10,328 nt of DNA from an uncultured Collinsella sp. (GTDB lineage Bacteria; Actinomycetota; Coriobacteriia; Coriobacteriales; Coriobacteriaceae): the NCBI GenBank assembly GCA_958346935.1, contig CATVTM010000069.1, positions 1 through 10,328 of the forward strand, read 5' to 3'. Positions 1 through 6,824 of the stretch are shown here, piece by piece. Below the pieces are notes generated by a model, which did not search any database, was not told where the DNA came from, and was given only the letters and a program-made list of their open reading frames with translations. Every line of letters starts with the position of its first letter. Within the stretch, counting starts at the first letter, position 1. The position numbers and the translations under genes are program-made.

Positions 1-163
1 TGGCGGTAATGTCCAGGAAGACAACCTCGTCCGCACCCTCGCGGTCGTAGGCGCGGGCTAGCTCCACCGGGTCGCCCGCATCGCGCAGGCTCACAAAGTT
101 GACGCCCTTGACCACGCGGCCGTCCTTGACGTCCAAGCAGGGAATCACGCGTTTGGTAAGCAT
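1..163 (-). CDS. hisF: Imidazole glycerol phosphate synthase cyclase subunit HisF (N-terminal part)
   Basis: HisF takes the ammonia made by HisH and converts PRFAR to imidazole glycerol phosphate and AICAR in the cytoplasm. Only the first 54 residues are present; the gene runs off the left edge. The start MLTKRVIPCLDVKDGRVVKG is the classic HisF opening with catalytic Asp11, and it is followed by NF, a DPVELA segment and FLDITA at the end of the second beta strand. The ATG lies 3 bases after the hisA stop codon, and its ribosome-binding site (GGGAGGAG) sits across the end of hisA, which suggests translational coupling. The second catalytic Asp, near residue 130 in the family, is outside the window. 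Identification is secure from the N-terminal motif alone. Confidence 0.96.
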   Translation of the reverse strand, partial: MLTKRVIPCLDVKDGRVVKGVNFVSLRDAGDPVELARAYDREGADEVVFLDITA

Positions 164-166
164 GGA

Positions 167-910
167 CTACTCCTCCCCTCGGGCGGCGGCCAGCGCCTGC
201 ACCAGCGTAAAGTTGCCCTCGTAGAGCGCGCGACCGGTAATGGCACCTTCAATCGCGCCCTCACCCACTGCAGCCAGCGCACGGATGTCGTCGAGCGTCG
301 AGATACCGCCCGAAGCCACGACGGGAAAGCCCGCGACCTCGGCCACATGGCGATACGCCGCCACATCGATGCCCGTCTGCATGCCATCACGCGCGATGTC
401 GGTATATACCAGATGCTTAAAGCCCAGCTCGGAAAGCTGCGCCACGGCGTCGTCGAGCGCCACGCCCGCGCCGTCACGCCAACCGTTCACCTTGACCTGG
501 CCGTCGTGTGCGGCAATGTCGGCCACCAACAGCTCGCCAAAGCCTTGGGCCGCCACCTCGGCAAAACCCGGCTCGGTCACCAGCACGGTGCCCAGCGCAA
601 TGCGGCGTGCGCCGTAGCCGGCCAGCCCGTCGATGCGCGCGAGCGAGCGGACACCGCCGCCCACGTCCACGGACAGGCCGTCGACGCCGCAGATAGCCTT
701 AATCGCCGCCGAGTTGGCAGCGCACGCGTCCTCGTCCTCGCCAAAGGCAGCGGACAGGTCGACGACATGCACCCAGTTCGCGCCCTGCTCGGCAAACGAG
801 CGGGCGACGGCGACGGGGTCGTCGGAATATACCTTGCAGCGGCTGCGGTCGCCGCGCTCCAGGCGCACAACCTTGCCGCCGATCAGATCGATTGCGGGAA
901 ACAGGATCAT
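167..910 (-). CDS. hisA: HisA, ProFAR isomerase (5'-ProFAR to PRFAR)
   Basis: HisA performs the Amadori rearrangement of ProFAR to PRFAR, the fourth step of histidine synthesis. The 247-residue protein has the family's usual length and (beta/alpha)8 barrel. Visible landmarks are MILFPAIDLIGGKVVRL with catalytic Asp8, the first phosphate-binding loop VDVGGGVRS near residues 81-89, the second catalytic Asp131 in VADIAAHDGQVKVNGW, Thr170 in the YTDIARDGM strand, and the second phosphate loop VVASGGIS at 197-204. It is not the bifunctional PriA type as far as can be judged, because separate tryptophan-pathway duties leave no clear mark here. The ATG overlaps the hisH stop codon by four bases (ATGA), with GGAGG inside the end of hisH, so the two are probably translationally coupled. 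Confidence 0.96.
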   Translation of the reverse strand: MILFPAIDLIGGKVVRLERGDRSRCKVYSDDPVAVARSFAEQGANWVHVVDLSAAFGEDEDACAANSAAIKAICGVDGLSVDVGGGVRSLARIDGLAGYGARRIALGTVLVTEPGFAEVAAQGFGELLVADIAAHDGQVKVNGWRDGAGVALDDAVAQLSELGFKHLVYTDIARDGMQTGIDVAAYRHVAEVAGFPVVASGGISTLDDIRALAAVGEGAIEGAITGRALYEGNFTLVQALAAARGEE

Positions 911-1608
911 CGGCCAACCTCCTCGACGATGTTGACGAAGTTCTTAAGAATGCGCTGTCCCAGGGCCGAGGATTTCTCGGGATGAAACTGGCAACCCCAC
1001 ACGTTGCCATGACGCGCGATGCACGGGAAGCTCCGCGTGTAGTGCGTGCGCGCCAAAACATCAGCGGCATCGGCGTCGTCGGCCACCGCGTAGCTGTGGG
1101 TGAAGTACATGTTGGCGCCCTCGGCAAAACCGGCGAGCAACGGATCGGCCGCGCCGTCGGGCGTCATGTGCACCTGGTCCCAGCCCACGTGCGGCACCTT
1201 CAGGCGACTCGATTCCAAGCGCGTACACGAACCGCGCATGATGCCCAGGCCATCGACCCAGGGGCCGCCAGACTGCTCAGGGGTGCTGCCGTCTGCAGCC
1301 ATGCCCTCGTCCGCAGGCACGCCCTCGTTGCCGCGCTCAAAAAAGAGCTGAAGGCCCAGGCAGATGCCGAGCAGCGGAGTTCCGGCGGCGACGGCATCGA
1401 GCACGGCCGCCTCCTCGCCGCTCTGGCGCATAAAGGCGATCGCGTCATAGAACGCGCCCACGCCCGGGATGACCAGGCCGTCGGCGCGGCGGATCTGCTC
1501 CGGGTCGTCCGACGTGCAGGCAGCGGCACCGGCGCGCGCAAGCCCGCGCACGACGCTCGACAAGTTGCCCTTGTGGTAGTCGACCACCACGATCTTCGGT
1601 TCGCCCAC
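907..1608 (-). CDS. hisH: HisH, glutamine amidotransferase subunit of IGP synthase
   Basis: HisH hydrolyses glutamine and channels ammonia to HisF. The class I amidotransferase signature is complete: oxyanion loop VIPGVGAF near 46-53, nucleophile Cys83 in GICLGLQLFFE, FTHSYAV near 169-175, and the His209/Glu211 pair in CQFHPEKSS. I chose the GTG at 1608, giving 233 residues, because a strong ribosome-binding site (GGAGGGG) lies six bases upstream and the protein then begins VGEPKIVVVDYHKGN, as in other HisH proteins. An in-frame ATG at 1626 falls at the edge of that ribosome-binding site and has no site of its own. The protein is about 20 residues longer than usual because of a low-complexity insert around residues 96-116, rich in Gly, Ala, Asp and Glu. 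It overlaps hisA by four bases and lies downstream of a hairpin-containing spacer. Confidence 0.94.
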   Translation of the reverse strand: MGEPKIVVVDYHKGNLSSVVRGLARAGAAACTSDDPEQIRRADGLVIPGVGAFYDAIAFMRQSGEEAAVLDAVAAGTPLLGICLGLQLFFERGNEGVPADEGMAADGSTPEQSGGPWVDGLGIMRGSCTRLESSRLKVPHVGWDQVHMTPDGAADPLLAGFAEGANMYFTHSYAVADDADAADVLARTHYTRSFPCIARHGNVWGCQFHPEKSSALGQRILKNFVNIVEEVGR

Positions 1609-1612
1609 GCGA

Positions 1613-1623
1613 CCCCTCCTCCT
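1613..1623 (-). promoter_or_regulatory. Ribosome-binding site that sets the hisH GTG start
   Basis: On the minus strand this reads AGGAGGAGGGG, an unusually strong Shine-Dalgarno run. Its GGAGG core ends six bases before the GTG at 1608, the spacing expected for initiation, and this favours the GTG over upstream in-frame starts. Confidence 0.8.
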
Positions 1624-1634
1624 CATCTTGTCCA

Positions 1635-1675
1635 AAAACCACCACAAAGGGGACAGGCACCTTCGTGGTGGTTTT
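1635..1675 (-). repeat. Palindromic hairpin between hisB and hisH, terminator-like
   Basis: Two arms, AAAACCACCAC (1635-1645) and GTGGTGGTTTT (1665-1675), form a perfect 11-bp inverted repeat. After one A/C mismatch, the pairing continues inward for four more base pairs (AAGG with CCTT), around a loop containing GGACAGGCA. On the transcribed strand the GTGGTGG arm runs straight into five T residues, so the structure has the form of an intrinsic terminator. It lies within an operon, 13 bases after the hisB stop and about a dozen bases before the hisH ribosome-binding site. It could be an attenuator or partial terminator that lowers hisHAF relative to hisZGDCB, a mRNA stabiliser, or a copy of a dispersed REP-type repeat. 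The hairpin is directly visible; the role is inferred. Confidence 0.75.
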
Positions 1676-1688
1676 ACCTTTGTAGCGG

Positions 1689-2276
1689 TTACAGCGAGCC
1701 CTTGGTGCTGGGGATGCCCTGCACGCGGGGATCGAGCTCGCAGGCGTGGCGCATCGTGCGGCCCACGGCCTTAAAGGCGGCCTCGATAATGTGATGCGAG
1801 TTGCCGCCCGCCAGTTCGCGAACGTGCAGCGTGAGCTTGGCATCGCGCGCGAAGGCGTAGAAGAACTCGACGGCCAGCTCGGTATCGAAGCTGCCCACGC
1901 GCTCGGTGGGCACGGGCAGCTCGCAGTAGGCCTGCCCGCGGCCCGAAATATCAACAGCAGCCATCACAAGCGTCTCGTCCATGGCGATCGCCGCGTCGGC
2001 AAAGCGCGTAATGCCCGCCTTGTCGCCCAGCGCCTGACAAAACGCCTCGCCCAGCACAATACCCGTGTCCTCGACGGTGTGGTGCGCATCGACCTCCACG
2101 TCGCCCACCGCGTGCACCGTCAGATCGAACAGACCATGGCGGCCAAAAGCGTTGAGCATGTGGTCGAAAAACGGCACGCCGGTCGAGATATCGCACACGC
2201 CAGATCCGTCCAGGTCGAGCTTTACGACAATGTCGGTCTCGCCCGTCTTGCGGGTTACCTCGGCATAGCGATCCAT
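1689..2276 (-). CDS. hisB: HisB, imidazoleglycerol-phosphate dehydratase
   Basis: HisB dehydrates imidazole glycerol phosphate to imidazole acetol phosphate using two manganese ions. The protein of 195 residues is the monofunctional form, lacking the histidinol-phosphatase domain found in enterobacterial HisB. Metal-binding and catalytic segments are present: FFDHML near 36-41, DAHHTVEDTGI near 63-73, and GNSHHIIEAAFKA near 158-170; the C-terminus ends with the family's PSTKG. The ATG follows the hisC stop codon with no gap, and its ribosome-binding site (GGAGGAG) is made of the last codons of hisC, so coupling is likely. A separate histidinol-phosphate phosphatase is needed for the pathway and is not in this window. 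The 80-base spacer downstream holds the palindromic hairpin and the hisH ribosome-binding site. Confidence 0.97.
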   Translation of the reverse strand: MDRYAEVTRKTGETDIVVKLDLDGSGVCDISTGVPFFDHMLNAFGRHGLFDLTVHAVGDVEVDAHHTVEDTGIVLGEAFCQALGDKAGITRFADAAIAMDETLVMAAVDISGRGQAYCELPVPTERVGSFDTELAVEFFYAFARDAKLTLHVRELAGGNSHHIIEAAFKAVGRTMRHACELDPRVQGIPSTKGSL

Positions 2277-3392
2277 CTACATCTCCTCCTTCACCAGCGC
2301 GGCAAACGCGGTCAGCACCTCATCGTTTTCCTGCGGGGTGCCCACGGTAATGCGCAGACAATCCGCGAGTCCCGGCGCGTAGCTAAAGTCGCGCACCAGA
2401 ATCGAATACTCGTCGCGCAGACGCTCGCGCACGCGCGTGGCATGCGGCGTGCGCGCGAGCACAAAATTCGCCGCGCTCGGCCATACCTCCACGGGCAAGC
2501 CCTCGGCAGCCATTGCGCGTAGGGCGCACAGCTCGCGCTCGCGCTCGGATGCAACCTGCGCCACCACGGGTGCGTATGCATCGCGGGCACGCACGCAGGC
2601 AAGCGCTGCGGCCTGGCTCAGCACGTTGACCGAGTAGATCTGGCGAATCGCCGCGAACACGTCGATGACCTCGGACGCCGCGATCACATAGCCCAGACGT
2701 GTGCCGGCGGCGCCAAACGCCTTGGACAGCGTATGCAGAATCACCAGGTTGGGATGCTCGGCGATAAGTCCCTGCGCCGTGGTGGCCGCGCCAAACGAAT
2801 CGTCGGCAAACTCAACGTAGGCCTCGTCGACCATCACCATGCCGGGGCATGCATCGCACAGGGCCGCGACAAAGTCGAGCGGCGCCACATCGCCCGTGGG
2901 ATTATTGGGCGAGGTCACGATTGCCAGGTTGCACTCGGGCGCCGCCGCGAGCACAGCCGCTTGATCGAGCTCAAAGGTCGCCGGGTCGCGCCACACGTCG
3001 CGCACCTCGGTCTGGCACAGCGACGCAAAGAACGCATACTCGCTAAAGCACGGCGGACAGTTGAGCAGGGTCCGCCCCGCGCCGCCAAACGCCAGCAGGT
3101 AGTTATAGAGCAGTTCGTCGCCACCGTTGCCCACGCAGATATTCTCGCGCGTCACGCCATGCCAGGCGGCTAGCTCGTCGCGCAGGTCGTTAGACATGGG
3201 ATCGGGATAGCGGTTGAGCGGCGTGGCAGCCAGGGCGGCGTCGACCGCCTCGCGCACGCCGGCCGGCACGGGATAGGTGTTCTCGTTGGCCGAAAGGTTG
3301 ATGCGCGTGGGCGTAAAGTTGGGATCATAGGGCTCAATGCCTGCCAGATAGGGCTGGACGAGCTCCTTCATGCGCGGCGTGAGTTCGGCCAT
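2277..3392 (-). CDS. hisC: HisC, histidinol-phosphate aminotransferase
   Basis: HisC is a PLP-dependent fold-type I aminotransferase that converts imidazole acetol phosphate and glutamate to histidinol phosphate. With the ATG at 3392 the protein has 371 residues, in the usual range. Motifs in order are LSANENTYPVP (33-43), VGNGGDELL (87-95), SPNNPTGD (161-168), VDEAYVEF (188-195) with the PLP-ring Asp189 and Tyr192, and TLSKAFGAAGTRLGY (221-235) with Schiff-base Lys224 and Arg232. The end keeps the substrate-carboxylate Arg in CLRITVGT. A GTG at 3407 would add five residues (MGRPN), but GGGGAGG lies exactly six bases before the ATG and supports the shorter form. The start is one base after the hisD stop and the stop abuts hisB. 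Confidence 0.96.
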   Translation of the reverse strand: MAELTPRMKELVQPYLAGIEPYDPNFTPTRINLSANENTYPVPAGVREAVDAALAATPLNRYPDPMSNDLRDELAAWHGVTRENICVGNGGDELLYNYLLAFGGAGRTLLNCPPCFSEYAFFASLCQTEVRDVWRDPATFELDQAAVLAAAPECNLAIVTSPNNPTGDVAPLDFVAALCDACPGMVMVDEAYVEFADDSFGAATTAQGLIAEHPNLVILHTLSKAFGAAGTRLGYVIAASEVIDVFAAIRQIYSVNVLSQAAALACVRARDAYAPVVAQVASERERELCALRAMAAEGLPVEVWPSAANFVLARTPHATRVRERLRDEYSILVRDFSYAPGLADCLRITVGTPQENDEVLTAFAALVKEEM

Positions 3393-3393
3393 A

Positions 3394-4833
3394 TTAGGCC
3401 TCCCCACCGGTCACACCGGCGCCATCCGCGCCCGCAGCCGCCGTCAGGTCCACGCCCTCGGCAACCGTCGCCACGGCGTCGCCCGGCCAGGCGACCTTGG
3501 TCAGGTCGGCCGCGGCGAGCGACTCGGCGCTCACGGCATCCTCGCCCTGCTCCAACACGCGGCGACGAAGAGCGGCGGAAAGCGCGTGTGCCCACAGGCC
3601 CTCGGCCTCGGCCAGGCGCTGCGTAGCAGGAGCGTCGGAGAGCAGACCTTCGGGCGTATAGCAAATGACGCTCGAGCGCTTAACGAACTCTTCGACCGAA
3701 AGCGGGTTGGAGAACATGGCCGTACCGCCGGTCGGCAGCGTGTGGTTGGGGCCGGCGACGTAATCGCCGAGCGGCTCGGAACTCCAAGCGCCCACAAAGA
3801 TGGCGCCGGCGTTGCGAATGCCGCCGAGCAGGCCCATCGCGTCCTTGCAGTGCAGCTCAAGGTGTTCGGGTGCCACGGTGTTCACGGCCTCGACGACGGC
3901 AGCCATGTCGGCGGCCACCACGATGGTGCCCTCGTTATCGAGCGAGGCGCGCGTGATCTCGGCGCGCGGGGACTGCGCCACCAGAATGTCGATACCCGCC
4001 TCGACCTCGCGCGCAAACTGCTCGTCGCAGGTCACGAGATAGCAGGCCGCCAGCGGATCGTGCTCAGCCTGGGCCATCAGGTCGGCCGCGACCACCATGG
4101 GCTTGGCCGTGGCATCGGCCAGCACGCAGACCTCGGAGGGGCCGGCGACCATGTCGATGCCCACATCGCCCGAAACAATCTGCTTGGCCGCAGCGACAAA
4201 GGCGTTGCCCGGGCCGGTAATCTTGTCGACACGCGGAATGGTCTCGGTACCGTACGCCAGCGCGGCCACGGCCTGGGCGCCGCCCACCATATAGATCTCG
4301 TCCACGCCGCCGAGCTTGGCCGCGGCGAGCGTGTAGGGGCTGATAAGGCCGTCCTTTTGCGGCGGGGTCACCATGACCACGCGCTTGACGCCGGCCACCT
4401 TGGCGGGAATGGCGTTCATGAGCACGGTGGAGGGATACTGCGCGCGACCGCCCGGCACGTAGATGCCAGCCGCCGCGAGCGGGGTCACCTTAACGCCGAG
4501 CATCGTGCCGTCCGCACGCGTGGTAAACCAGCTCTGCTCGACCTCGCGCTGGTGGAACTCGCGAATCTGACGCGCGGCCTTCTCGAGCGCGGCGACAAAG
4601 GCCGGGTCGAGGCCCTCGAGCGCGGCATCGATCTGCTCTTGCGGCAGACGAAAGCTCTGCAGCTCGACACCGTCAAAACGCTGGCAGTAATCGCGCACCG
4701 CGGCATCGCCGTTGGCGCGCACGTTGGCCACGATATCGCGGGCGGCGTCGACGATGTTTTGCGGTAGCACGCCCTTGCGGTTGAGCTGGTTGGTAACGAG
4801 GCGCTCACCGGGAGCAAGCTTGATGGTCTTCAT
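3394..4833 (-). CDS. hisD: HisD, histidinol dehydrogenase
   Basis: HisD oxidises histidinol to histidine in two NAD-dependent steps and binds one zinc ion. Conserved parts are visible: IYVPGGR (124-130), ITGPGNAFVAAAKQ (205-218), the VAGPSEV loop (229-235), zinc ligands Gln255 and His258 in QAEHDP, catalytic Glu323/His324 in APEHLEL, zinc ligand Asp357 in LGDYVAGPNHTLPT, and the last zinc ligand His416 in EGLWAHALS. The ATG at 4833 has AGGGGA about seven bases upstream. The protein is 479 residues, whereas the family usually stops soon after the last zinc ligand, near 430. The extra tail, roughly 430-479, is rich in Ala, Gly, Asp and Glu and shows no motif. A 105-base spacer with a GC hairpin separates it from hisZG. 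Confidence 0.97.
   Translation of the reverse strand: MKTIKLAPGERLVTNQLNRKGVLPQNIVDAARDIVANVRANGDAAVRDYCQRFDGVELQSFRLPQEQIDAALEGLDPAFVAALEKAARQIREFHQREVEQSWFTTRADGTMLGVKVTPLAAAGIYVPGGRAQYPSTVLMNAIPAKVAGVKRVVMVTPPQKDGLISPYTLAAAKLGGVDEIYMVGGAQAVAALAYGTETIPRVDKITGPGNAFVAAAKQIVSGDVGIDMVAGPSEVCVLADATAKPMVVAADLMAQAEHDPLAACYLVTCDEQFAREVEAGIDILVAQSPRAEITRASLDNEGTIVVAADMAAVVEAVNTVAPEHLELHCKDAMGLLGGIRNAGAIFVGAWSSEPLGDYVAGPNHTLPTGGTAMFSNPLSVEEFVKRSSVICYTPEGLLSDAPATQRLAEAEGLWAHALSAALRRRVLEQGEDAVSAESLAAADLTKVAWPGDAVATVAEGVDLTAAAGADGAGVTGGEA
3399..3405 (-). promoter_or_regulatory. Ribosome-binding site that sets the hisC start
   Basis: The minus strand reads GGGGAGG, overlapping the last codons of hisD, followed by a six-base spacer that contains the hisD stop codon and then ATG at 3392. 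This spacing favours the ATG over the in-frame GTG at 3407, which would lie upstream of the site. Confidence 0.75.
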
Positions 4834-4879
4834 ATCGGAATCCCCTATCGGTCGAGGTTGTGTTCGAAAAACGAGAGGC

Positions 4880-4910
4880 CGGGCGGCGGCGCCAATCGGC
4901 CCGCAGCCCG
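4880..4910 (-). other. GC-rich hairpin in the hisZG-hisD spacer
   Basis: In this spacer the bases CGGGC (4880-4884) pair with GCCCG (4906-4910). After one mismatch, GCGG (4886-4889) pairs with CCGC (4901-4904), and GCC (4891-4893) pairs with GGC (4898-4900) around an AATC loop, with C4890 bulged. That is twelve base pairs, nearly all G-C. On the transcribed strand a run of five T residues follows, but only eight bases beyond the stem, so this is not a textbook intrinsic terminator. It may pause or attenuate transcription between hisZG and hisD, or protect mRNA ends. Base pairing is visible by eye; function is inferred. Confidence 0.55.
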
Positions 4911-4938
4911 TACGTTGGGGCGCCCGTGCGTGCTCGCG

Positions 4939-6654
4939 CTATTGTGCCGAGCCCGCGACGGGCTCAAAATGCTTGTCCTTCACGGCAGTCGCCAGGCGAT
5001 CGGCCAGGTTGCGAACGCGCGGGTCCAGGCGCGCGGCGCCCGGGTTGACAAAGAAGCGGGCCGTGCAGTCCATAATGCGGCCGGTGATGACCAAGTCGTT
5101 GTCGCGCAGGGTGGCACCAGTGGCGGTAATGTCCACGATGCGATCGGTCATGCCGACGATGGGCCCCAGCTCGATATTGCCGTGCAGCGAAACGATGTCG
5201 GCGTTCACGCCGCGCTCGGCATACCAGGCACTCGCGATACGCGGGTACTTGGTTGCCACGCGAAGCGACCCGCGGCGGGCATAGTTGCGCTCGGCCTGAC
5301 CGGCGCGCCACGCGGGCTCCGCCTCGATAAAGGTGCACAGGCCGTAGCCCAGATCGACCAGCTGCAGCAGGTTGAGGTCGGCCTCGATGAGCGAGTCCCA
5401 ACCGCAGATGCCGCAATCGGCACCGCCGCAGCCCACAAAGGCGGGTGCATCGCTGGGGCGCACAATGACAAACTCGATATCGCCGACCGCGCCCTCGCCG
5501 GCGCGCGTGTCGCGGCCGCGCACGATCAGGTGACGGCCAGGATCGCGCAGCTCCGAAACATCCAAGCCCGCGGCCTCGAGTACGTCGAGTGTGTCGGCCT
5601 TAAGTGAGCCCTTGGGCACGGCGATGCGCAGCGGGCCCTCGGTGCCACGACCCACGGCGTGGTCGCCATCGGGGGCGATGTCCTCGGCCGAGGTGCGTGC
5701 GGCCTCCAGACGCTCGAGCGAAAAGGCGAAGCCCGCCGCCGGCACCTCGATACCGGCGCCAAACGCGCCGGTAAAGATGGAGTCATAGCGTCCGCCCGAA
5801 CCGACCGGATCGGGCAAGCCGCCGGCATAGGCCTTAAAGACCAGGCCCGTGTAGTAATCGAAAGAGTTCATGATAGAGAAGTCGAACGACAGCACCTGGG
5901 CGTCCTCGAGTGCCAGGCCCTCGACCAGGGCACGCAGCTCGCGCGTCAGCGGCGCGACGATACCGGCGGCCTCCAGCAGCGCGTCCACGCGATCGAGTAC
6001 CTCGGCACCGCCGTGCAGACGCGGCAACTCGCTAATAGCGGCCTTGACGGCATCGGACTCGGCGCTTGCCGCCACGCGGGCATCGAGGCCCACAAAGTCG
6101 TTGGCGTGCACACAGCGCAGGGCCTCGGCAGCCAGCTCACGATCCTCGCATACCGCGAGCAATTCCTTAAACGGACGAACGCTACCTGCGATAACGCGCG
6201 CATCGGGCAGCGCCAGCTTGCGCACAGCCTCCGCCACCAGCGAAACAATCTCGACATCGCCCGCGGTATCGCCCGCACCGATAAGCTCAAAGCCCAGCTG
6301 CGTAAACTGGCGCGAGCCACCGGCATTGCGCTGGCACTCGCGAACCACCGGCGCCTCGTAGCGCAGGCGCAAGGGCAGGTCGGCCGCGCGCATGCGGGTC
6401 GAAACCAGACGCACGATCGGCAGTGTGTTATCAGGACGAACCACCAGCAGACGACCATCGTCGTCAAAGAGCTTAAACGGCGTGTCTGCAATGCGCCCGC
6501 CTTCCTCGAGCGAACCCTTGTCCTCGAGCAGCGGCGTCTCGACCGGCAGGTAATGATGCTCCCTGAAGCAGCCCTTCACCGTCAGCGCAATCTCCTCGCG
6601 CGCCTGAGCCTCCTCGGGCAATATGTCCCGGAATCCCCACGGTGTGGCCGTCAT
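4939..6654 (-). CDS. hisG: HisZ-HisG fusion: ATP phosphoribosyltransferase with built-in regulatory subunit
   Basis: HisG joins ATP and PRPP in the committed, feedback-controlled step of histidine synthesis. Short HisG proteins lack the C-terminal regulatory domain and need HisZ, a histidyl-tRNA synthetase paralogue. Here both occur in one 571-residue frame. Residues 1-320 are HisZ-like: the class II core shows RLRYEAPVVREC with RQFTQLGFELIG (96-126), FDYYTGLVF (265-273) and GSGGRYD (285-291). The Arg that precedes GLDYYTG in true synthetases is missing (NSFDYYTG), which fits a regulatory role. A linker at about 321-341 leads to HisG at 342-565, with IAVPKGSL (344-351), FVIVRPSDAPAFV (395-407), ADCGICGWD (412-420) and the PRPP loop ATGATLRDN (511-519). 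HisG thus sits where HisRS has its anticodon-binding domain. The ATG at 6654 has GAGGAGG eight bases upstream. It is the first gene of the his operon. Confidence 0.95.
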   Translation of the reverse strand: MTATPWGFRDILPEEAQAREEIALTVKGCFREHHYLPVETPLLEDKGSLEEGGRIADTPFKLFDDDGRLLVVRPDNTLPIVRLVSTRMRAADLPLRLRYEAPVVRECQRNAGGSRQFTQLGFELIGAGDTAGDVEIVSLVAEAVRKLALPDARVIAGSVRPFKELLAVCEDRELAAEALRCVHANDFVGLDARVAASAESDAVKAAISELPRLHGGAEVLDRVDALLEAAGIVAPLTRELRALVEGLALEDAQVLSFDFSIMNSFDYYTGLVFKAYAGGLPDPVGSGGRYDSIFTGAFGAGIEVPAAGFAFSLERLEAARTSAEDIAPDGDHAVGRGTEGPLRIAVPKGSLKADTLDVLEAAGLDVSELRDPGRHLIVRGRDTRAGEGAVGDIEFVIVRPSDAPAFVGCGGADCGICGWDSLIEADLNLLQLVDLGYGLCTFIEAEPAWRAGQAERNYARRGSLRVATKYPRIASAWYAERGVNADIVSLHGNIELGPIVGMTDRIVDITATGATLRDNDLVITGRIMDCTARFFVNPGAARLDPRVRNLADRLATAVKDKHFEPVAGSAQ

Positions 6655-6690
6655 CTGGTGAGCCTCCTCATGCTGTGTTTCATATAGAGC

Positions 6691-6720
6691 AGAAGACCGG
6701 CATAGCTCCGCCGGTCTTCT
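6691..6720 (-). promoter_or_regulatory. Hairpin in the his operon leader
   Basis: An 11-bp perfect inverted repeat (AGAAGACCGGC at 6691-6701, GCCGGTCTTCT at 6710-6720) closes an 8-base loop, 36 bases upstream of the hisZG start. Neither strand shows a T-run directly after it, so it is a poor intrinsic terminator. A 7-base complement (6658-6664, next to the hisZG ribosome-binding site, with 6768-6774) could enclose the hairpin in a larger fold. The 170-base spacer has no T-box motif, no His-codon run and no convincing sigma-A promoter that I could see. It may end the upstream epimerase transcript or control hisZG translation; both are inference. Confidence 0.5.
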
Positions 6721-6824
6721 GGGTACTTTAGCATACTAGAGTGTTTGCGGGGAGAATCGTCCTCCTCGGCTCACACCGTATTCATTTGGAAACATAGGAG
6801 CGGATTGTCGCAACCCAACCCCAC

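Noticed and set aside
1620..1647. Upstream in-frame starts for hisH (1647 and 1626)
   Set aside because: Both lie before or on the edge of the strong ribosome-binding site at 1613-1623, and the extra residues do not resemble HisH.
3370..4767. Plus-strand open frame of 465 codons opposite hisD
   Set aside because: The product is His, Arg and Gly rich with no family features, and the opposite strand is a fully conserved HisD.
6651..6683. Tiny frame MKHSMRRLTR upstream of hisZG, overlapping its start codon as a possible leader peptide
   Set aside because: It has a single His codon and no ribosome-binding site, so there is no support for attenuation by translation. The overlap with the hisZG ATG could be chance.
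6721..6824. Sigma-A promoter for the his operon (TATGCT or TATGTT as -10 boxes)
   Set aside because: No -35 hexamer better than about three of six matches was found at a usual spacing, so I did not list it as a feature.
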